From Dipteris shenzhenensis (taxonomy: Eukaryota; Polypodiophyta; Polypodiopsida; Gleicheniales), in NCBI GenBank assembly GCA_047967505.1, contig CM106540.1: a stretch of 64,000 bases of DNA, one strand, 5' to 3'. The position numbers were made by a program, and so were the translations under genes. This document shows, piece after piece, positions 11,369 through 23,065 of this stretch. The notes below the pieces were generated by a model that was given only the letters and a program-made list of their open reading frames with translations, did no database searches and was not told the DNA's origin. Each line of letters begins with the position of its first letter. The first letter of the stretch is position 1.

Positions 11369-12700
11369 ACCTCCCACTTAAAGGCAGTGTGCCTTTAAGG
11401 GAGTATAGTACACATATAATACAATCAGCCATAGGCTGAAAAACAAGATGACCAAACCATCATCCTATGCCCATCGGCACTTTACAATGTGCAAAGTGCA
11501 TAGAGGATAAGTTGCTAGTAGACATCAGGTTTGCAGGATAGAAAATGACAAGCTGTAGATGCCTGTCAACCAAGATCTCATGCCAGATCTCACTGGGAGA
11601 GTGAACTCTCACCACCATGTGCTCCTGTGCTAAGTCCATAGCACCCAAACTATCATTGTGCAAAGAAAATGTCTCTGTACCACGTGTGACCATAAGCACA
11701 TGCCCTACAATAGACCTCTGCTGGTCTACCCAACCTGCATCACCTGCATGCTGCTCCTAGAAGCATAAGGATCTGATGTCCACAACCGCTTCCCCGCTGC
11801 CAAAATCTGCCATAATCATGCTACCAACTCCCACTGCAATGGAAGCAAGAACCAGAAGTGTAGCCCCAATGGCAAACATGTGAAAACCAAGTCTCAACAC
11901 AGTCATGGATGCATGAAGTACTATGGCTGCCATATTAACCATAACTTGCTGCTCAACTGATCTGTGATCGTCAAACCTGCAGTGTTTCAAGTATGGAGCC
12001 AATACAAGCAATGGAGTACTTAGTAACTTCCCCCTCTCCATACTAAAACAGCCAAGTATCTGACAAACATTATCAAGACCATGCAGCTCCCACTGCAAAG
12101 CATCCCTGTCCATAAAGAACCATATGGCAAGTAACCTCAGAAGGATAGCAACCTCCTGAATACTGAGACCATAACCTGTCTCACTGCGCATCACATCTTG
12201 AGCTCTCATAACGGTATCAAACCTATGAAGCCAAGCTTGAGGGGATTGCTTCTGGCCATGGAGGCACTTACGAAGCAAACATATCAATGATTCCTGCCCA
12301 TGTGCAATATGACTCGAGTCAATAACTACAGAAACCACATCCGTCCTGGCATAACCAACCAATGGATCATACTGGGCATCATTAGCCAAGGTATCCTCCT
12401 CACCATGCATAGCCTCATCCTCATCTGCAAGAGGCACTCCGCATCCTGGGAGTAAATTGTAACTGTCCATAGAAGATGCATCAACAATCTCCATAGGAGT
12501 ATAAACCTGTGGAATACTAGAGACATCTGATCGTCTCTGACCAAAATCAGGAAGTAATTATTGGCTGTCCCAACTTTATAACTTGCTCACCGTGAGAAAA
12601 ACCTCCCACTCCAAGGGATATGGGCTGCCCCTGCAAAGAATTCGGAGGTATCAGTGCACTTACACCCTCCTGGAACACCACTCTCCTGGTATCCACAGTC
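11369..12700 (-). pseudogene. Copia 3' region with RT remnant
   Basis: The long minus frame at 11,757-12,494 contains a stump of reverse transcriptase, LLRKCLHGQKQSPQAW, equivalent to the usual KSLYGLKQSPRAW. The YVDD catalytic centre and clean RNase H do not follow; instead there is hydrophobic scrambled sequence. The element therefore lacks a working RT core. The stretch 11,369-11,460 next to the LTR includes the polypurine tract region. Confidence 0.7.
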
Positions 12701-12705
12701 CCAGG

Positions 12706-13560
12706 CTATTTAAACATAGCATCCTCTCTGAAATAGACATTATGGCTGTGTATCAACTCCCTAGTTGAAGAATCCCATAACTTGTAGTCCCTACTGGACT
12801 CACTATATCCAAGGAAGATACACCTCCTCGATCGAGAACCATGAGCATAAGCCTCGCAGCCAAACACACGTAAATGCTCATAACATGGTGCCCTGCCTGT
12901 CAAGAAGTCAAATGGCACTCTACCATTCAGAGTTCTCCTGGGTGACCTGTTAAGCAAGTATGCAGCTGTCTTACATACCTCAGCCCAATAGCATTCGGTA
13001 AGACCTGCATATCGTAGCATGCTACCAATCCTGTCTAATAGGATCCGATTTATGCCTTCTGTCAAGGCATCGTGAGCAGAAAGATGAGGAGTGGTCAACA
13101 CCCTCTTGATACCAAGTGTATCACATAGATGCTAAAATCTAGAAGAGGTAAACTCTGCATCACCATCAGTCATCAAGCGCAATAGCTTCTTTCCTGATTG
13201 ATTTTCAGCATTACCCAAGAAGTGCTAAAATGTATCATATACATCATGCTTCTGCCGAATCGAACATACCCATATGTACTTTGTAGCAATATCAATAAAT
13301 GACACAAAGTAAGAGGTGCCACCCAGTGAAACAGTAGGCATAGGCCCACAAACTACACTATGAACCAACTACAATGGCTCAACATACCTCTCACTAACTG
13401 TCTTCCTCACAAAAGAGGATCCTGACTGCTGATCATCATCACAATCATGGCATAAAATTTGAGAGACATCCATAACAGGAATGTATCTCAATGTTGTAAG
13501 GGCTTCCATACTTGCAGTAGACATATGTCCAAGTCTGGCATACCATAAACTAATTGATGG
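12706..13560 (-). pseudogene. Copia integrase
   Basis: The minus strand encodes a GHMSTASMEALTTLRY pre-integrase region, an integrase core with TDGDAEF near 13,170, a YWAEVCKTAAYLLNRSP segment and the C-terminal FDFLTGRAP to RRCIFLGYSESSRDYKLW region. Three stops are TAG where related proteins have Gln (near 13,139, 13,227 and 13,372), the C-to-T pattern expected from methylated CAG. The first catalytic Asp of the expected VHSDVCGP motif reads Val. The integrase is dead. Confidence 0.9.
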
Positions 13561-14622
13561 CTACTTACTAATCATAAGCATCTTCTCCTGGACACCTGAT
13601 ACATGCAATGCATAAGAGAATCCAACCCGTGATCCCCTAGCCATAACCAGATTGCCTCTAGCAATCTTCCATGCATGATCACCCAAAGAGACATGATAAC
13701 TTGCCTCAACCAACTGTCCAATACTGATTTTGCTTGTAGCAAGTCCTGATATATGTCTAACCCTCTGTAGAACAAGAATAGAGCCACTAGGCATAACAAG
13801 GTGGATATCCCCATAACCATAGACATCCATAGAATGATTAATGCCCATCAAACCACTCTCCACAATGCATTCTTGATATGCACTGAACCATGACCTATGA
13901 GGGGTCATATGACATAAAGCACATGGATCTAACATCCAATCACTGAGAATGGGTACATCAGTGGCCAAGAAGGAGGTGTCAGACATAGACAAAAGAATGC
14001 CTTCATCACTGCTACTGTCAGTGGAAACCTTGGCATCCACACCTTGAAGCTCAACATGCTTCTTCTCCTTCTTCCTGTCATTCTTAACCTTGCTCTTCTT
14101 CTTGCATTTTCTTAGCCATTTCCAACAGTACTTTTTCATGTGGCCATATTTTCCACAATAGAAACATCTAACACAAGTCCGAGAGCTAGACTTGCTCTTG
14201 GAATTCCCCTTTGAACATGACCTGTTTCTACCAATTGATCTACCTCTGGAGTGCATATCAAGGCTGTATTTCAGCACATCAGGGCAATTCAACCTTTGCT
14301 GTAACATAACACTATCATGGTCATACATCTGGCATATACGAGTATAGAACTCATATGCATGGCAGTCTACGCCCTGTACACCATCCTGTACCTGCAAGTA
14401 GACTGACTTCGAGAGTGATGACTGAATGATAGAGCATGCTTGCTCATCCATGTCATCCCAATCACTCTGTTTAATGCTATTAGGCTTGACACCTTTGCAT
14501 TGAATGGGCTTATGCTGCCTTTTCTCCACTAACACATCATAAATCTGCTCTTTCCAATACTGAAAGTTTGATCCATCCAACCTCTCAATATCAAAGAGGG
14601 CACTACCAGTTGTAGATGCCAT
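13561..14622 (-). CDS. Copia Gag and protease start
   Basis: Start chosen at the Met of MASTTGSALFDIERLDGS, the usual Copia Gag opening, rather than a Met 17 codons upstream. Gag (about residues 1-145) resembles the UBN2 family; the zinc knuckle CFYCGKYGHMKKYC (C-x2-C-x4-H-x4-C) follows a basic serine-rich stretch. The protease region reads WMLDPCALCHMTPHRSW where family members have D-S-G, so the catalytic triad is altered. The frame is open for over 350 residues, better preserved than the integrase. Gag appears shortened between CQMYDHDSV and the knuckle. Confidence 0.85.
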   Translation of the reverse strand: MASTTGSALFDIERLDGSNFQYWKEQIYDVLVEKRQHKPIQCKGVKPNSIKQSDWDDMDEQACSIIQSSLSKSVYLQVQDGVQGVDCHAYEFYTRICQMYDHDSVMLQQRLNCPDVLKYSLDMHSRGRSIGRNRSCSKGNSKSKSSSRTCVRCFYCGKYGHMKKYCWKWLRKCKKKSKVKNDRKKEKKHVELQGVDAKVSTDSSSDEGILLSMSDTSFLATDVPILSDWMLDPCALCHMTPHRSWFSAYQECIVESGLMGINHSMDVYGYGDIHLVMPSGSILVLQRVRHISGLATSKISIGQLVEASYHVSLGDHAWKIARGNLVMARGSRVGFSYALHVSGVQEKMLMISK

Positions 14623-16010
14623 ATCTGTGGCACAATAGCTCACAACCACAGAGCAGTATAGTACAATAGGCAACCCAAATGACCAAAAATATAGTGTTGT
14701 CTAGACCAATCAGGTCTCCAAATAAACTGGCTGATCCAATGCTCAAAAGCACTCAGCCATAAAGAGGCATAAACAGGAATATATGCAGCCCAGTAACCTG
14801 CCAATGCCTGGCAATCGAAGTAAGAGATGCACTGAACCAAATGAGCAATGCCTGCTCAACCAATGGCAATAGGAGCCCAGCTCAACTATCCATAAACATC
14901 AATGCGGCATCCACCAATGCAAATCCATAATGCATCGAAATGGCATTTACTGCATCACCTCAAGTGTGCAACCCTTTGGCAACAAAATCAAGCATTCACC
15001 ACTTGCCAAATGTGCCAAAGTGACTTGCCAAAATGCCAATAATGCCGTTGGATTGAAGTGAGATCCCAATCACTTTCTGTAATTTACTATGAGTTCCCAA
15101 TTCACTGTTGTGCAAGAGAAATTCCTACAACAATACCTCACAGCCACTTTGGGCAAAATAACACGCTGTCCCTATCTTTGAACAGCGATATCTTTTCATT
15201 GAAAGACTGGATGCCAAAGCTGTAAACAGCAAAGTTGTAGCTTGTAAAAAGATCTACAACTTATCAGTTGACCTCAAGAGCCAAATCCTTGTGGATTCTC
15301 AGATATTCTCACCTGAAAAACAGCTTCCTGCACATTGGTCACAAATAGACAGTAGACTGCAACTTTTTGTGGTCTTGCAGATGCTATAACTCCTGCAGCT
15401 TATACCGGATCAACTTGCTTCCAAAAGCAAAGTTGTAGTATGTTCTGTGAACTACAACTTTCCAGTTTGGCATGAAGTGCAATTCTGTACCAGGAAAGAG
15501 ATATTCAGTCCTGAAAATGACTATTTTGTCATAAAAACAGCAACAGCAGCTTCCTTGAATGTTTGTTGCCCTTTACAGCACTCATCTGCTCCGGCAAAAC
15601 AGCCCCAAAAATGGTCAAAATACATCTAGTAGATCACCTCGTATGTCAACTGCAACACCAGCAAAATGGCAAGTACAATGCCCAACCAAATCAGCCCCGA
15701 GAATGCTCACAGATCAGCAATAAAATAGCCCAAAAGCATTGGCAAAACAGCCCTGAATAAGTAACAAATCGGCCCCAAAATGCTGACAAACCAGCCCTGA
15801 AACAGCTCCAAACAATGCTAATCTGACACGATCTCAATACGTCACCATACCACCGTATGTATCCAACATAGGCAAATAACCATGCATCCAATGAACCGTC
15901 AATGCATCTCAACCAGGCATGTACCACTATCAAAGCATGTGTCACTGGTCGACAAAAGTATCTGCAATGGCCTCTGACAAGAGAACTCCTAACTTGGCTC
16001 TGATACCAGT
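14623..16010 (-). other. Copia 5' leader
   Basis: About 1.39 kb between the 5' LTR and Gag on the minus strand, without a long frame. It contains repeated short words (for example ccaaaatgcc and aaaacagccc near 15,000-15,800). Such leaders carry packaging signals in LTR elements; none can be identified here. Confidence 0.6.
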
Positions 16011-16162
16011 TGTGGGAGAGGAGAGCACGCACAAAGGGATAAGGAGACACCAAAAGTGGTGGAGCAAAAGCTACTCCAGCTTATTCCTCTATCATATATA
16101 TATGAGTATGCATGGGCACTGTACAAGTGGGTGGGCACACTGCCCTTTACCCCAACAATGAG

Positions 16163-17138
16163 CACCATATCCAAAAGGATAGAGGAATGGGAATAATGCA
16201 TACTCTATTGTTAATTCGTCACATTGTGACAGACCTTCCATAGATGTTATGAGCTGACGCTCAATAATTCTTGTTGAATCACGAAGTACAATTGTCCTAA
16301 CTTCATGTGATGTTTTTTTTTTTAATTGTTGAGTTGTAGGTAGCATGTTGATTTGTTCTAGTAATGACAAGTAGTTGTCCTCATGTGCAATTTTCATAAG
16401 ATCGAATGGTGAGTCAACAGAGTCTCTTTCAAAAATATCAGAAATAACTTCTGAAGAAAGAACACTTACTCCTAGTTTTGGATGCGGTCGTTCATACATT
16501 GTTAAGTATTTTTTAAATATGGGGTTTGTTCTAGAGTTAAATGCTAGAACATGTTTTGTTGTTGATAGTAAGTTTGTTGAGTTACTACAGAATCTTTGTT
16601 GGTGATTCCAACATATTAGTGGATTATCCAACATCGATCTCCTTTATAGTATACATGTTGCTAAAGATGTAATACCTTTAGAAACGTTTAGGGATATATC
16701 GATTATAGAAAGCATTTGCATTTGAAATATGTCTACACCTAATACATTCTGTAAATAGTTTGGATCATAGGGAACCGAGTACAACTTTCGGAATGGACTA
16801 TCTATGCATGCTTTACAAGCCATTTTTGATCTATGTCCTAGGCCATTTTCTACATGCAAACTTATGAACGTATTGGATAAGTCATATGGTGTTATACTTG
16901 ATTCTAATACTGATATTACTGATTTTAACTTTGTAAAAGAACCTGTGTTAAATTCCATTCTACCACAATATACACAATATTGCATCTTTGAAATATATTG
17001 AGAAATGATTTGGTTCCATTCTTTTAGAAAATTATCGATGAATAACCATGAGGAGAAACTTGGTTGTAAGCGTCTTTTCTTGTTTTCTATGCTAATGTAG
17101 GAAGCACGTTCTCTCCTTTCAATAAGAGACCTTTTCAT
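16163..17138 (-). pseudogene. Helitron-like Rep N-terminal region
   Basis: First part of the Rep-helicase protein, start taken at MKRSLIERRERASY (17,138); an in-frame Met lies 12 codons upstream. Cysteine pairs CVYCGR near 16,970 and CKAC near 16,810 suggest a zinc-binding head. The region ends FPFLYPFGYGAH at the Copia insertion and continues across it with DGKMF. A TAA stop near 16,645 interrupts the frame without a phase change. Confidence 0.85.
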
Positions 17139-17446
17139 ATTTGTAAAGTAAATTATATGTTGAAGTAGTAGCACCTACTTTATTTTCCCATTATGGATGA
17201 GAGCATTAAAAATTACTTGAAATTTACCCATTTGAATAATCTGCAAACAAAATATCAAGGTTGTTAACACTTTATTATTTTCACTCAAATTTATAACGTC
17301 TCTAGTTTATGTTGATACCAATTTGAATATAGCATATAGGAATTTGAATGTAGCATATAGCATTTCGAATATAGAACATGGTAAATAGATCTTTCTTTTT
17401 GCACATAGGAGTTTGTGTTTAGCATATATTTTTTTGCATATATTTG
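17139..17446. other. AT-rich sequence upstream of Rep
   Basis: Presumed 5' region of the Helitron-like gene. From about 17,310 it consists of a degenerate short repeat built on tagcatatag and atttgaatata. No promoter element can be called with confidence. Confidence 0.4.
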
Positions 17447-18813
17447 TAGCTATTTGAATTTGGGATATAGTAGTTTTCATTTATCACTTTGTATATATTT
17501 GGTAGCAATTTGAATTTGAGAAATAGCACTCTAAATTTTGTACATATCATTTTGCATTTAGAATTAGCACTTAGCATTGATCAACTAGCACTTTTGTGTT
17601 TAGCAAATAGCAGTTTGTATCCAACACATAAACAAATAAACTTAACCACACATTCGTGTGGGGGGAGAGTCGGCACATTTCCTCTCCAAAAATTATAAGA
17701 CCAAGGAACGTGCCCTTCCTTAGGTTCATATGATTTTGCATTTTGCACATAGCATTTTGCATATAGTATGTAGCAATTTGAGTTTGGGATACAAAACATA
17801 GCACTTTGCATTTTGCACATCATACTTTGTTTTTGGAAATGTATGATTTTTTATTTTATACATAGTATTTTGCATTTTTGAAAATTTAATGGATCAATTC
17901 TGTAGTACAAAAAACTTTGAGGTTGTTGGCAATCACCCATGCATAGCAACTCAAATAGCATGGCCATCGAACGAACAAGGATGAGCTAGAAGAACGTCAA
18001 GCTAATGCCAATTGAAAACTCTGAATCATCAAGCTGCCTCTACAAGGTTTTCAAGCGCAAGTACCTTTAGAAGCAACTTGGCGCACAAGAGCTACTTGAC
18101 TACTCAAAGCTACATCAGCTTGAAGAGATCAAGAACACTCAATGCACAGATTGGAGCTCCCCCACTGTGCAGACTGAAACTGATGGAGGACTGGTGCTAG
18201 CGGAGGAAGGTGAGCTAGCCAAAAGGTGCGGACAAGAGTGGCTCCTAAACATTCTATCACCAGATCTCTTCAGCCAAGAAAGTGATAGTGATTATAACTC
18301 AAAGGACAGGGAACTTAAGCTAAACATTTGTAGCTATTTGAATTTGGGATATAGATGTTTTCATTTATCACTTTGTATATATTTGGTAGCAATTTGAATT
18401 TGAGAAATAGCACTCTAAATTTTGTACATATCATTTTGCATTTAGAATTAGCACTTAGCATTGATCAACTAGCATTTTTGTGTTTAGCAAATAGCACTTT
18501 GTATCCAACACATAAACAAATAAACTTAACCACACATTCGTGTGGGGGGAGAGTCGACACATTTCCTCTCCAAAAATTATAAGACCAAGGAACGTGCCCT
18601 TCCTAAGGTTCATATGATTTTGCATTTTGCACATAGCATTTTGCATATAGTATGTAGCAATTTGAGTTTGGGATATAGAACATAGCACTTTGCATTTTGC
18701 ACATGGTACTTTGTTTTTAGAAATGTATGACTTTGTATTTTGTACATAGTATTTTGCATTTTTGAAAATTCAATGGATCAATTTTGTAGTACAAAAAACT
18801 TTGAGGTTGTTGA
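17447..18813 (+). repeat. Direct duplication: 17,447-17,936 and 18,331-18,813
   Basis: Two ~485-bp copies share almost the whole sequence, including gtttagcaaatagca and cacattcgtgtggggggaga. Both consist partly of a degenerate word like tagcacttagcattt. Between them, 17,937-18,330 holds unique DNA plus a third shared piece (18,165-18,290, repeated at 18,815-18,945). A related motif, aaccacacgaattgcttgtgtgggagg, recurs near 27,440, hinting at a dispersed family. Frames inside are not convincing genes. Confidence 0.85.
18165..18290 (+). pseudogene. Short protein-like fragment, copy 1
   Basis: Plus frame ETDGGLVLAEEGELAKRCGQ to SPDLFSQESDSD, repeated at 18,815-18,945 as ETDGGLVLVEEGELTKRC. Conservation of the reading suggests a fragment of a real protein; I do not recognise it. 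Confidence 0.35.
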
Positions 18814-18814
18814 C

Positions 18815-19480
18815 ACTGTGCAAATTGAAACCGATGGAGGACTGGTGCTAGTAGAGGAAGGTGAGCTAACCAAAAGGTGCAGACAAGAGTGGCTCCTAAA
18901 CGTTCTATCACTGGATCTCTTCACACAAGGAAGTGATAGTGATTCTGTGAGGAGTTCCAGATTTACCAGAAAGGGATCAGTTGGGAAGAGATACATGGAG
19001 CAGTCCCAAGGTTCTCACTTTATAAGTTCTGAGGCTCGAGTTTGCAGATGTTGGAGAATGATTGGGTTGAAACAAATCAAGCATGCTTGGTACTTTGCAG
19101 AAGGAGGACAGCTTGGTAGACTGTAGATAATGGACATGAGCAGTTTGCAAGGAGTAACGAGTTTCATTGAGCTAGTAGGTTCCTGTCATGTGGCAGGCCA
19201 TCGGCATAGGGCTTGTTTGTTGGGTATCTACACAGATTGTGGTTGGCTTGATCAGGTGGGCATTTGCCCTATAACAGGGCCCCATCGATGGGGCCAAGGT
19301 ATTATCTTGCACGCAGCACAGAGGCCAGTGATCAGCATCCATCTTGCCTCAGGTTTGGGCTACATTGAGAGCAGCAGGGAGGCCAAGGATACTTCACAAC
19401 ACTCTCTGGAGCTTGAACACGCAGGTTGACAAAGGTCAGAGGATCTCTCGAGAGGCTTACTAAGAGTGCAAGCCCAAGAA
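18815..19480 (+). repeat. Duplicated segment copy A (partner 21,130-21,690)
   Basis: This ~650-bp segment recurs at 21,130-21,690 in the same orientation with few differences; the shared part starts near gaggagttc and includes agatgttggagaatgattgg and ggggccaaggtattatcttg. A plus frame from 18,740 to 19,126 (128 codons) is open but has no recognisable domain, and copy B keeps a similar frame (SRFIRKGSVGKSYVEQSQGS). Likely a captured or transposon-derived fragment of unknown nature. Confidence 0.75.
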
Positions 19481-19482
19481 GG

Positions 19483-19860
19483 CCATGAACTAAGATAGAG
19501 GACTGCTTGCCATAAATTGAATGGAGAAGTCCATGATTACAACATAAACAGGGAGCAGGATGCCCAAAGCCAGTACCAAACCATAGATTCTTGTTTGTAA
19601 TTCCTTATTAATAACAATAGCCACCATTTTCGAAACCTGGCATAGGAGACAAACGCTGTAGAAGTAGTTGAATAGACATAGCATAAGGGGCACGAACTAA
19701 AATAGAGGACTGCTTGCCATAAATTGAATGGAGAATCCCATGATTACGACACAAACATGGAGCAGGATGCCCAAAGCAAGTACCAAACCATAGATTCCTA
19801 CCTGTAATCTCTTATTGATAACGTCGGTCACCATTTTTGAATCCTGGACACACCCATGTG
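19483..19860 (-). repeat. Tandem duplication of ~165 bp
   Basis: The stretch gaggactgcttgccataaat starts both copies (about 19,498 and 19,705). Both keep a minus frame containing GLVLALGILL and FSIQFMASSPL, a hydrophobic peptide. This could be a fragment of a coding region but is not recognised. Confidence 0.7.
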
Positions 19861-20469
19861 ACTCATATTTGTTGCTAGTCATAGTTGCATGAATCTCTTA
19901 ACCTTGTTCTAGAATTTCCATACTGGCATACGAGTCAAACCTAATATTTTCTGGCTCATTGATTTTTGCCTACACTTGTGCAACCTTGAATTTTTTGCTC
20001 TATTTCGATATAGGCATCCATACCATAGGCACCTCCTCATGATGATGTTTAATCAGTAAATCAACACGTGCCAACTCCTATAGATGGCTTAGAACTGTTA
20101 CAACCTGGGAGAGGAGACTAAAAAGAACCATATGGATTTAGTCTATTGACGTGGCAGGTCCGGAGGAGACAACAGCATGGAGTTGCTAGACCATAACCAA
20201 GATCGGACTTACCTATGGTATGTATCAGCACCAACGGCTGCACAAAAATAGAGCATTAGATCTAAGGCTGCACAAGTGCTAGTACAAGGGCAAATGTGGC
20301 TTGGGTTGGTATGCAATGGAAAGGGGCAAGGATTGGGCCAATAAAATGGACTTGAAGCAAGTCAGGCTCACGGCAAGAGAGCCTGGGCTAGTGGCAGCTT
20401 GCCACATGGCCAGGCACGGCTTGCAAAGCCCAAACAAGGTAGAGAACTCTAGGATCACTCATCGAGACA
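19861..20469. other. No recognisable feature
   Basis: Unique-looking DNA with no supported gene, repeat or signal. Short frames are open on both strands without family resemblance. Confidence 0.4.
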
Positions 20470-20786
20470 CTCCCCAATTGCATACGTTCAAAACAGTTTA
20501 GTACTTCCTCACAAAGCCCATGTTCAACATATGCTCTAATTATTGCAGTTCATAAGACTACTTCATTAGCACAAGCCTATAAAAATACATCACTTGATCC
20601 CACAAGGAATCCAAACTTGGCATACACACCAGCCAAGTTGCTGCCAACAAAATGACCTCTTTCCAATTTCAGTCTATCATTCTCAAGGTGTGTTTCTTGG
20701 ACTTTTACTATGGATCGAATGCTACCACAAGCTTTCAAGATGCAAATACATGTGACAGTAGTGGGAGGTACGCCCTCCACCTGCAT
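20470..20786 (-). pseudogene. PPR repeat fragment
   Basis: The minus strand reads EGVPPTTVTCICILKACGSI, the typical opening of a plant PPR L/S motif, then a Val-Tyr-Ala-Lys segment (GVYAKFGFLV) and, past two stops, AIIRAYVEHGLCEEVLNCFE. PPR proteins bind organellar RNA. This is one to two repeats only, a dead fragment. It sits with other minus-strand PPR pieces at 21,846, 22,190, 23,661 and 25,215. Confidence 0.75.
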
Positions 20787-21129
20787 CCATTTATACCATT
20801 ACCACCACCGTCTGGTATCTTCTCCTCTTTCCCACCCAAAATAGTTTGCGGCTGTTTTGACTCAGATTGTGGCTAAAGAAGGCTACCCTATGCAGCCATA
20901 CGGACTACAAAAGGAGTCAAAGCAGTCTAAAGACAGTGCATACAAGCCTGCACGATGGATGGGTTGCCCAGATAGCCATTTGGGAGCTGCACGCAACCGA
21001 GATAGCGTAAACTGTTCAAAATATTCTCGAGCTGCAGTGGACCAATGACATGATTCTGAACAGCAAACAGGAGGGATCACATGTTACCTTGGAAGGCTTG
21101 GGATTGGGACCTGAATGGAGCTCAACAAC
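20787..21129. other. No recognisable feature
   Basis: Short spacer between a PPR fragment and duplicated segment copy B. Nothing supported beyond weak open frames. Confidence 0.4.
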
Positions 21130-21690
21130 AGGTTGGTTTTGAAGACAGCTATGAGGAGTTCTAGATTTATCAGAAAGGGATCAGTTGGGAAGAGCTACGT
21201 GGAGCAGTCCCAAGGTTCTCACTTTATAAGTAATGAGGCTCGAGTTTGCAGATGTTGGAGAATGATTGGGTTGAAACAAATCAAGCATGCTTGGTACTTT
21301 GCAGAAGGAGGACAGGTTGGTAGACTGCAGATAATGGACATGAGCAATTTGCAAGGAGTAACGAGTTTCATTGGGCCAGCAAGTTCCCGCCATGTGGCAG
21401 GCCATTGGGATAGGGCTCGTTTGTCGGGTATCTACACAGATTGTGGCTGGCCAAATTAGGTTGGCATTTGCCCCATAACAGGGCCCCACTGATGGGGCCA
21501 AGGTATTATCTTGTGCAAAGCAGGGAGGCCAGTGATCAGCATCCATCTTGGCTCAGGAATGGGCTGCATCAAGAGTAGCAGGGAGGCCAGGGATACTTCA
21601 CAACACTTTGGAGCTTGAACACGCAGGTTGACAAAGGCCAGAGGATCTCTTGGGAGGCTTACTAAGAGTGCAAGCCCAAGAAGGCCAAGA
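21130..21690 (+). repeat. Duplicated segment copy B
   Basis: Direct-orientation partner of 18,950-19,480. Small indels separate the copies, for example near 21,480 and 21,570. It is flanked on both sides by PPR-derived pieces, unlike copy A. Confidence 0.75.
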
Positions 21691-21845
21691 ATAGAGGTGG
21701 TGTATGAGAATACAGTCACAAACATTTTAGGAAAGCAAGATGGTGGACAGCAACAACAGCACAAATCTGTAAAAATGATAGGGTAGTTGCAAGCATGTTT
21801 ACTGAAAATGACTTGGAGTATAGATCAGTAAGCCTTCCTAACTTG

Positions 21846-22000
21846 GCCTCTCTCTTAAAGCATTATGGTAATCTGAGCATGTATTTCTCGATCCTTGTCT
21901 ATAGCACCTATGCTGCCACAAGCTTTCAATCTACAAACAAATGTAATAGCATTTGGAGGGATGTCCTCCAATTGGGTTTGTTTCAACGGTACATGTCTTT
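21846..22000 (-). pseudogene. PPR repeat fragment
   Basis: Minus frame EDIPPNAITFVCRLKACGSI followed by GAIDKDREIHAQIT, a near-consensus PPR module of the plant P-L-S class. It is truncated on both sides. A 47-bp phrase at 21,815-21,850 (gatcagtaagccttcctaac) recurs at 22,150-22,190 beside the DYW fragment, so the two PPR pieces share a flank. Confidence 0.8.
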
Positions 22001-22189
22001 GATAATGAAAATAAAAGTAACCCTACTTGGCATTCCTCATTTTGTTGCATCTCATCAAAATGTCCAATAGGATCTGGGCTAAGGGAAGGTTGAAAGATAA
22101 ATTGTTATCATTTCAAAGTCCATGTCCATTGGGATGCAGGCTTGGAGTACAGATCAGTAAGCCTTGCTAACTTGGCCTCTCTCTTAAGG

Positions 22190-22658
22190 TGGCAGAATGA
22201 CAGTTAGAGCACACCCTAAGGTTCTTTGTAATATGAATAAGTGTTCCTGGAGGGGTGGAAATGAGCCCAAAACTGATGGCCAGCTTCACACTGTGGTAGC
22301 AGAGCGAATCTTCTCTCTCTTCCTCATCCAGATCATGAAGCACCACATTTGTCTCAGCTGCAAATCTTGCCTCGTTCATGTATCTATCCAACCTCTGCAA
22401 CTCGGCTTGTATCTCCTCCTGTTGAGGATGTGATATGCGTGTAACAAATTCATGGACCATGTGTTTCAGCTCAATACAATAGCGACCTGGCACCTTCTTC
22501 ACACAATTATTAATCATTGGTTTGCTCACGTTCATTACATCTGCTAGCCTGCCTGTGTTAGCAAAGACATTTGCTAGCAATAGATATGGTAAAGCATTTT
22601 GCAGTGGAACACCTTCTTCCTTCAGGCAATAGCCAAACAAATCAATGGCAAAGAACAT
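22190..22658 (-). pseudogene. PPR E/DYW deaminase-domain fragment
   Basis: The minus strand encodes the C-terminal end of a PLS-class PPR editing protein: the E motif (PYLLLANVFANTGRLADVMN, KKVPGRYCIEL), E+ and the start of the DYW domain (HEFVTRISHPQQEEI, LCYHSVKLAISFGL, NLRVCSNCHSAT). DYW domains deaminate cytidine in organellar RNA. The catalytic Glu of the HSE motif is Val here, and the domain stops after CHSAT, losing the second zinc site and the terminal D-Y-W. It is a dead fragment. Confidence 0.9.
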
Positions 22659-23065
22659 CCATGCAGTAAGAATCCTCTAGCGCAATAGGACTCAGCAGGC
22701 ATTAAGTCTCAAGACAACATCACCAAAGACCTTAGGACTGTGCACGCTTGGAACTGCCCATCCCTACCCTTGCCTCTTCTGAAGAGTTCTAAAGTGGTCC
22801 TAACTCCCCTAACACAAAGCTGCATCCCTCATCAGACAGAATTGAATTTTAACGGCCTATTTCAAACACTGACCCATCACACAATGCAACAGTAATGTAA
22901 CAAGCAGCGACCACCTTGTATATCACACAAAAGACATCCATGTAGTAAGAATCCTCTAGCCCGATATTACTCAACATGCATTAAGACTCCTAACAACTTT
23001 GCCAAAGATCCTAGGACTGTGCATGCTTGGAACTACCCATCTCTACTCTTGACTCTTGGCCATCA
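22655..23065 (+). repeat. Direct duplication of ~140 bp
   Basis: 22,650-22,790 and 22,925-23,065 share agtaagaatcctctag and ggactgtgcatgcttggaac with about 85 per cent identity by eye. The unit has no recognisable product. Confidence 0.7.

Larger units (their letters stand above)
11222..16157 (-). mobile_element. Copia LTR retrotransposon with 147-bp LTRs, nested in Rep gene
   Basis: LTRs at 11,222-11,368 and 16,011-16,157 differ at three positions out of 147, so the insertion is recent. They begin TGTGGGAGAG and end CCCAACA. The 5-bp target duplication ATGAG (11,217-11,221 and 16,158-16,162) is perfect, and removing the element rejoins the Rep frame at GAH|DGK. Next to the 16,011 LTR the minus strand reads tggtatcagagcc, a tRNA-iMet primer site; a purine tract flanks the other LTR. 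Transcription is therefore on the minus strand. The LTRs are unusually short for Copia. RT is largely missing, so it must have moved in trans or decayed afterwards. Confidence 0.95.

Noticed and set aside
11757-12494. Multi-pass membrane protein suggested by a hydrophobic 245-codon ORF
   Set aside because: It contains a recognisable RT stump and lies inside Copia pol; the hydrophobic part is scrambled DNA.
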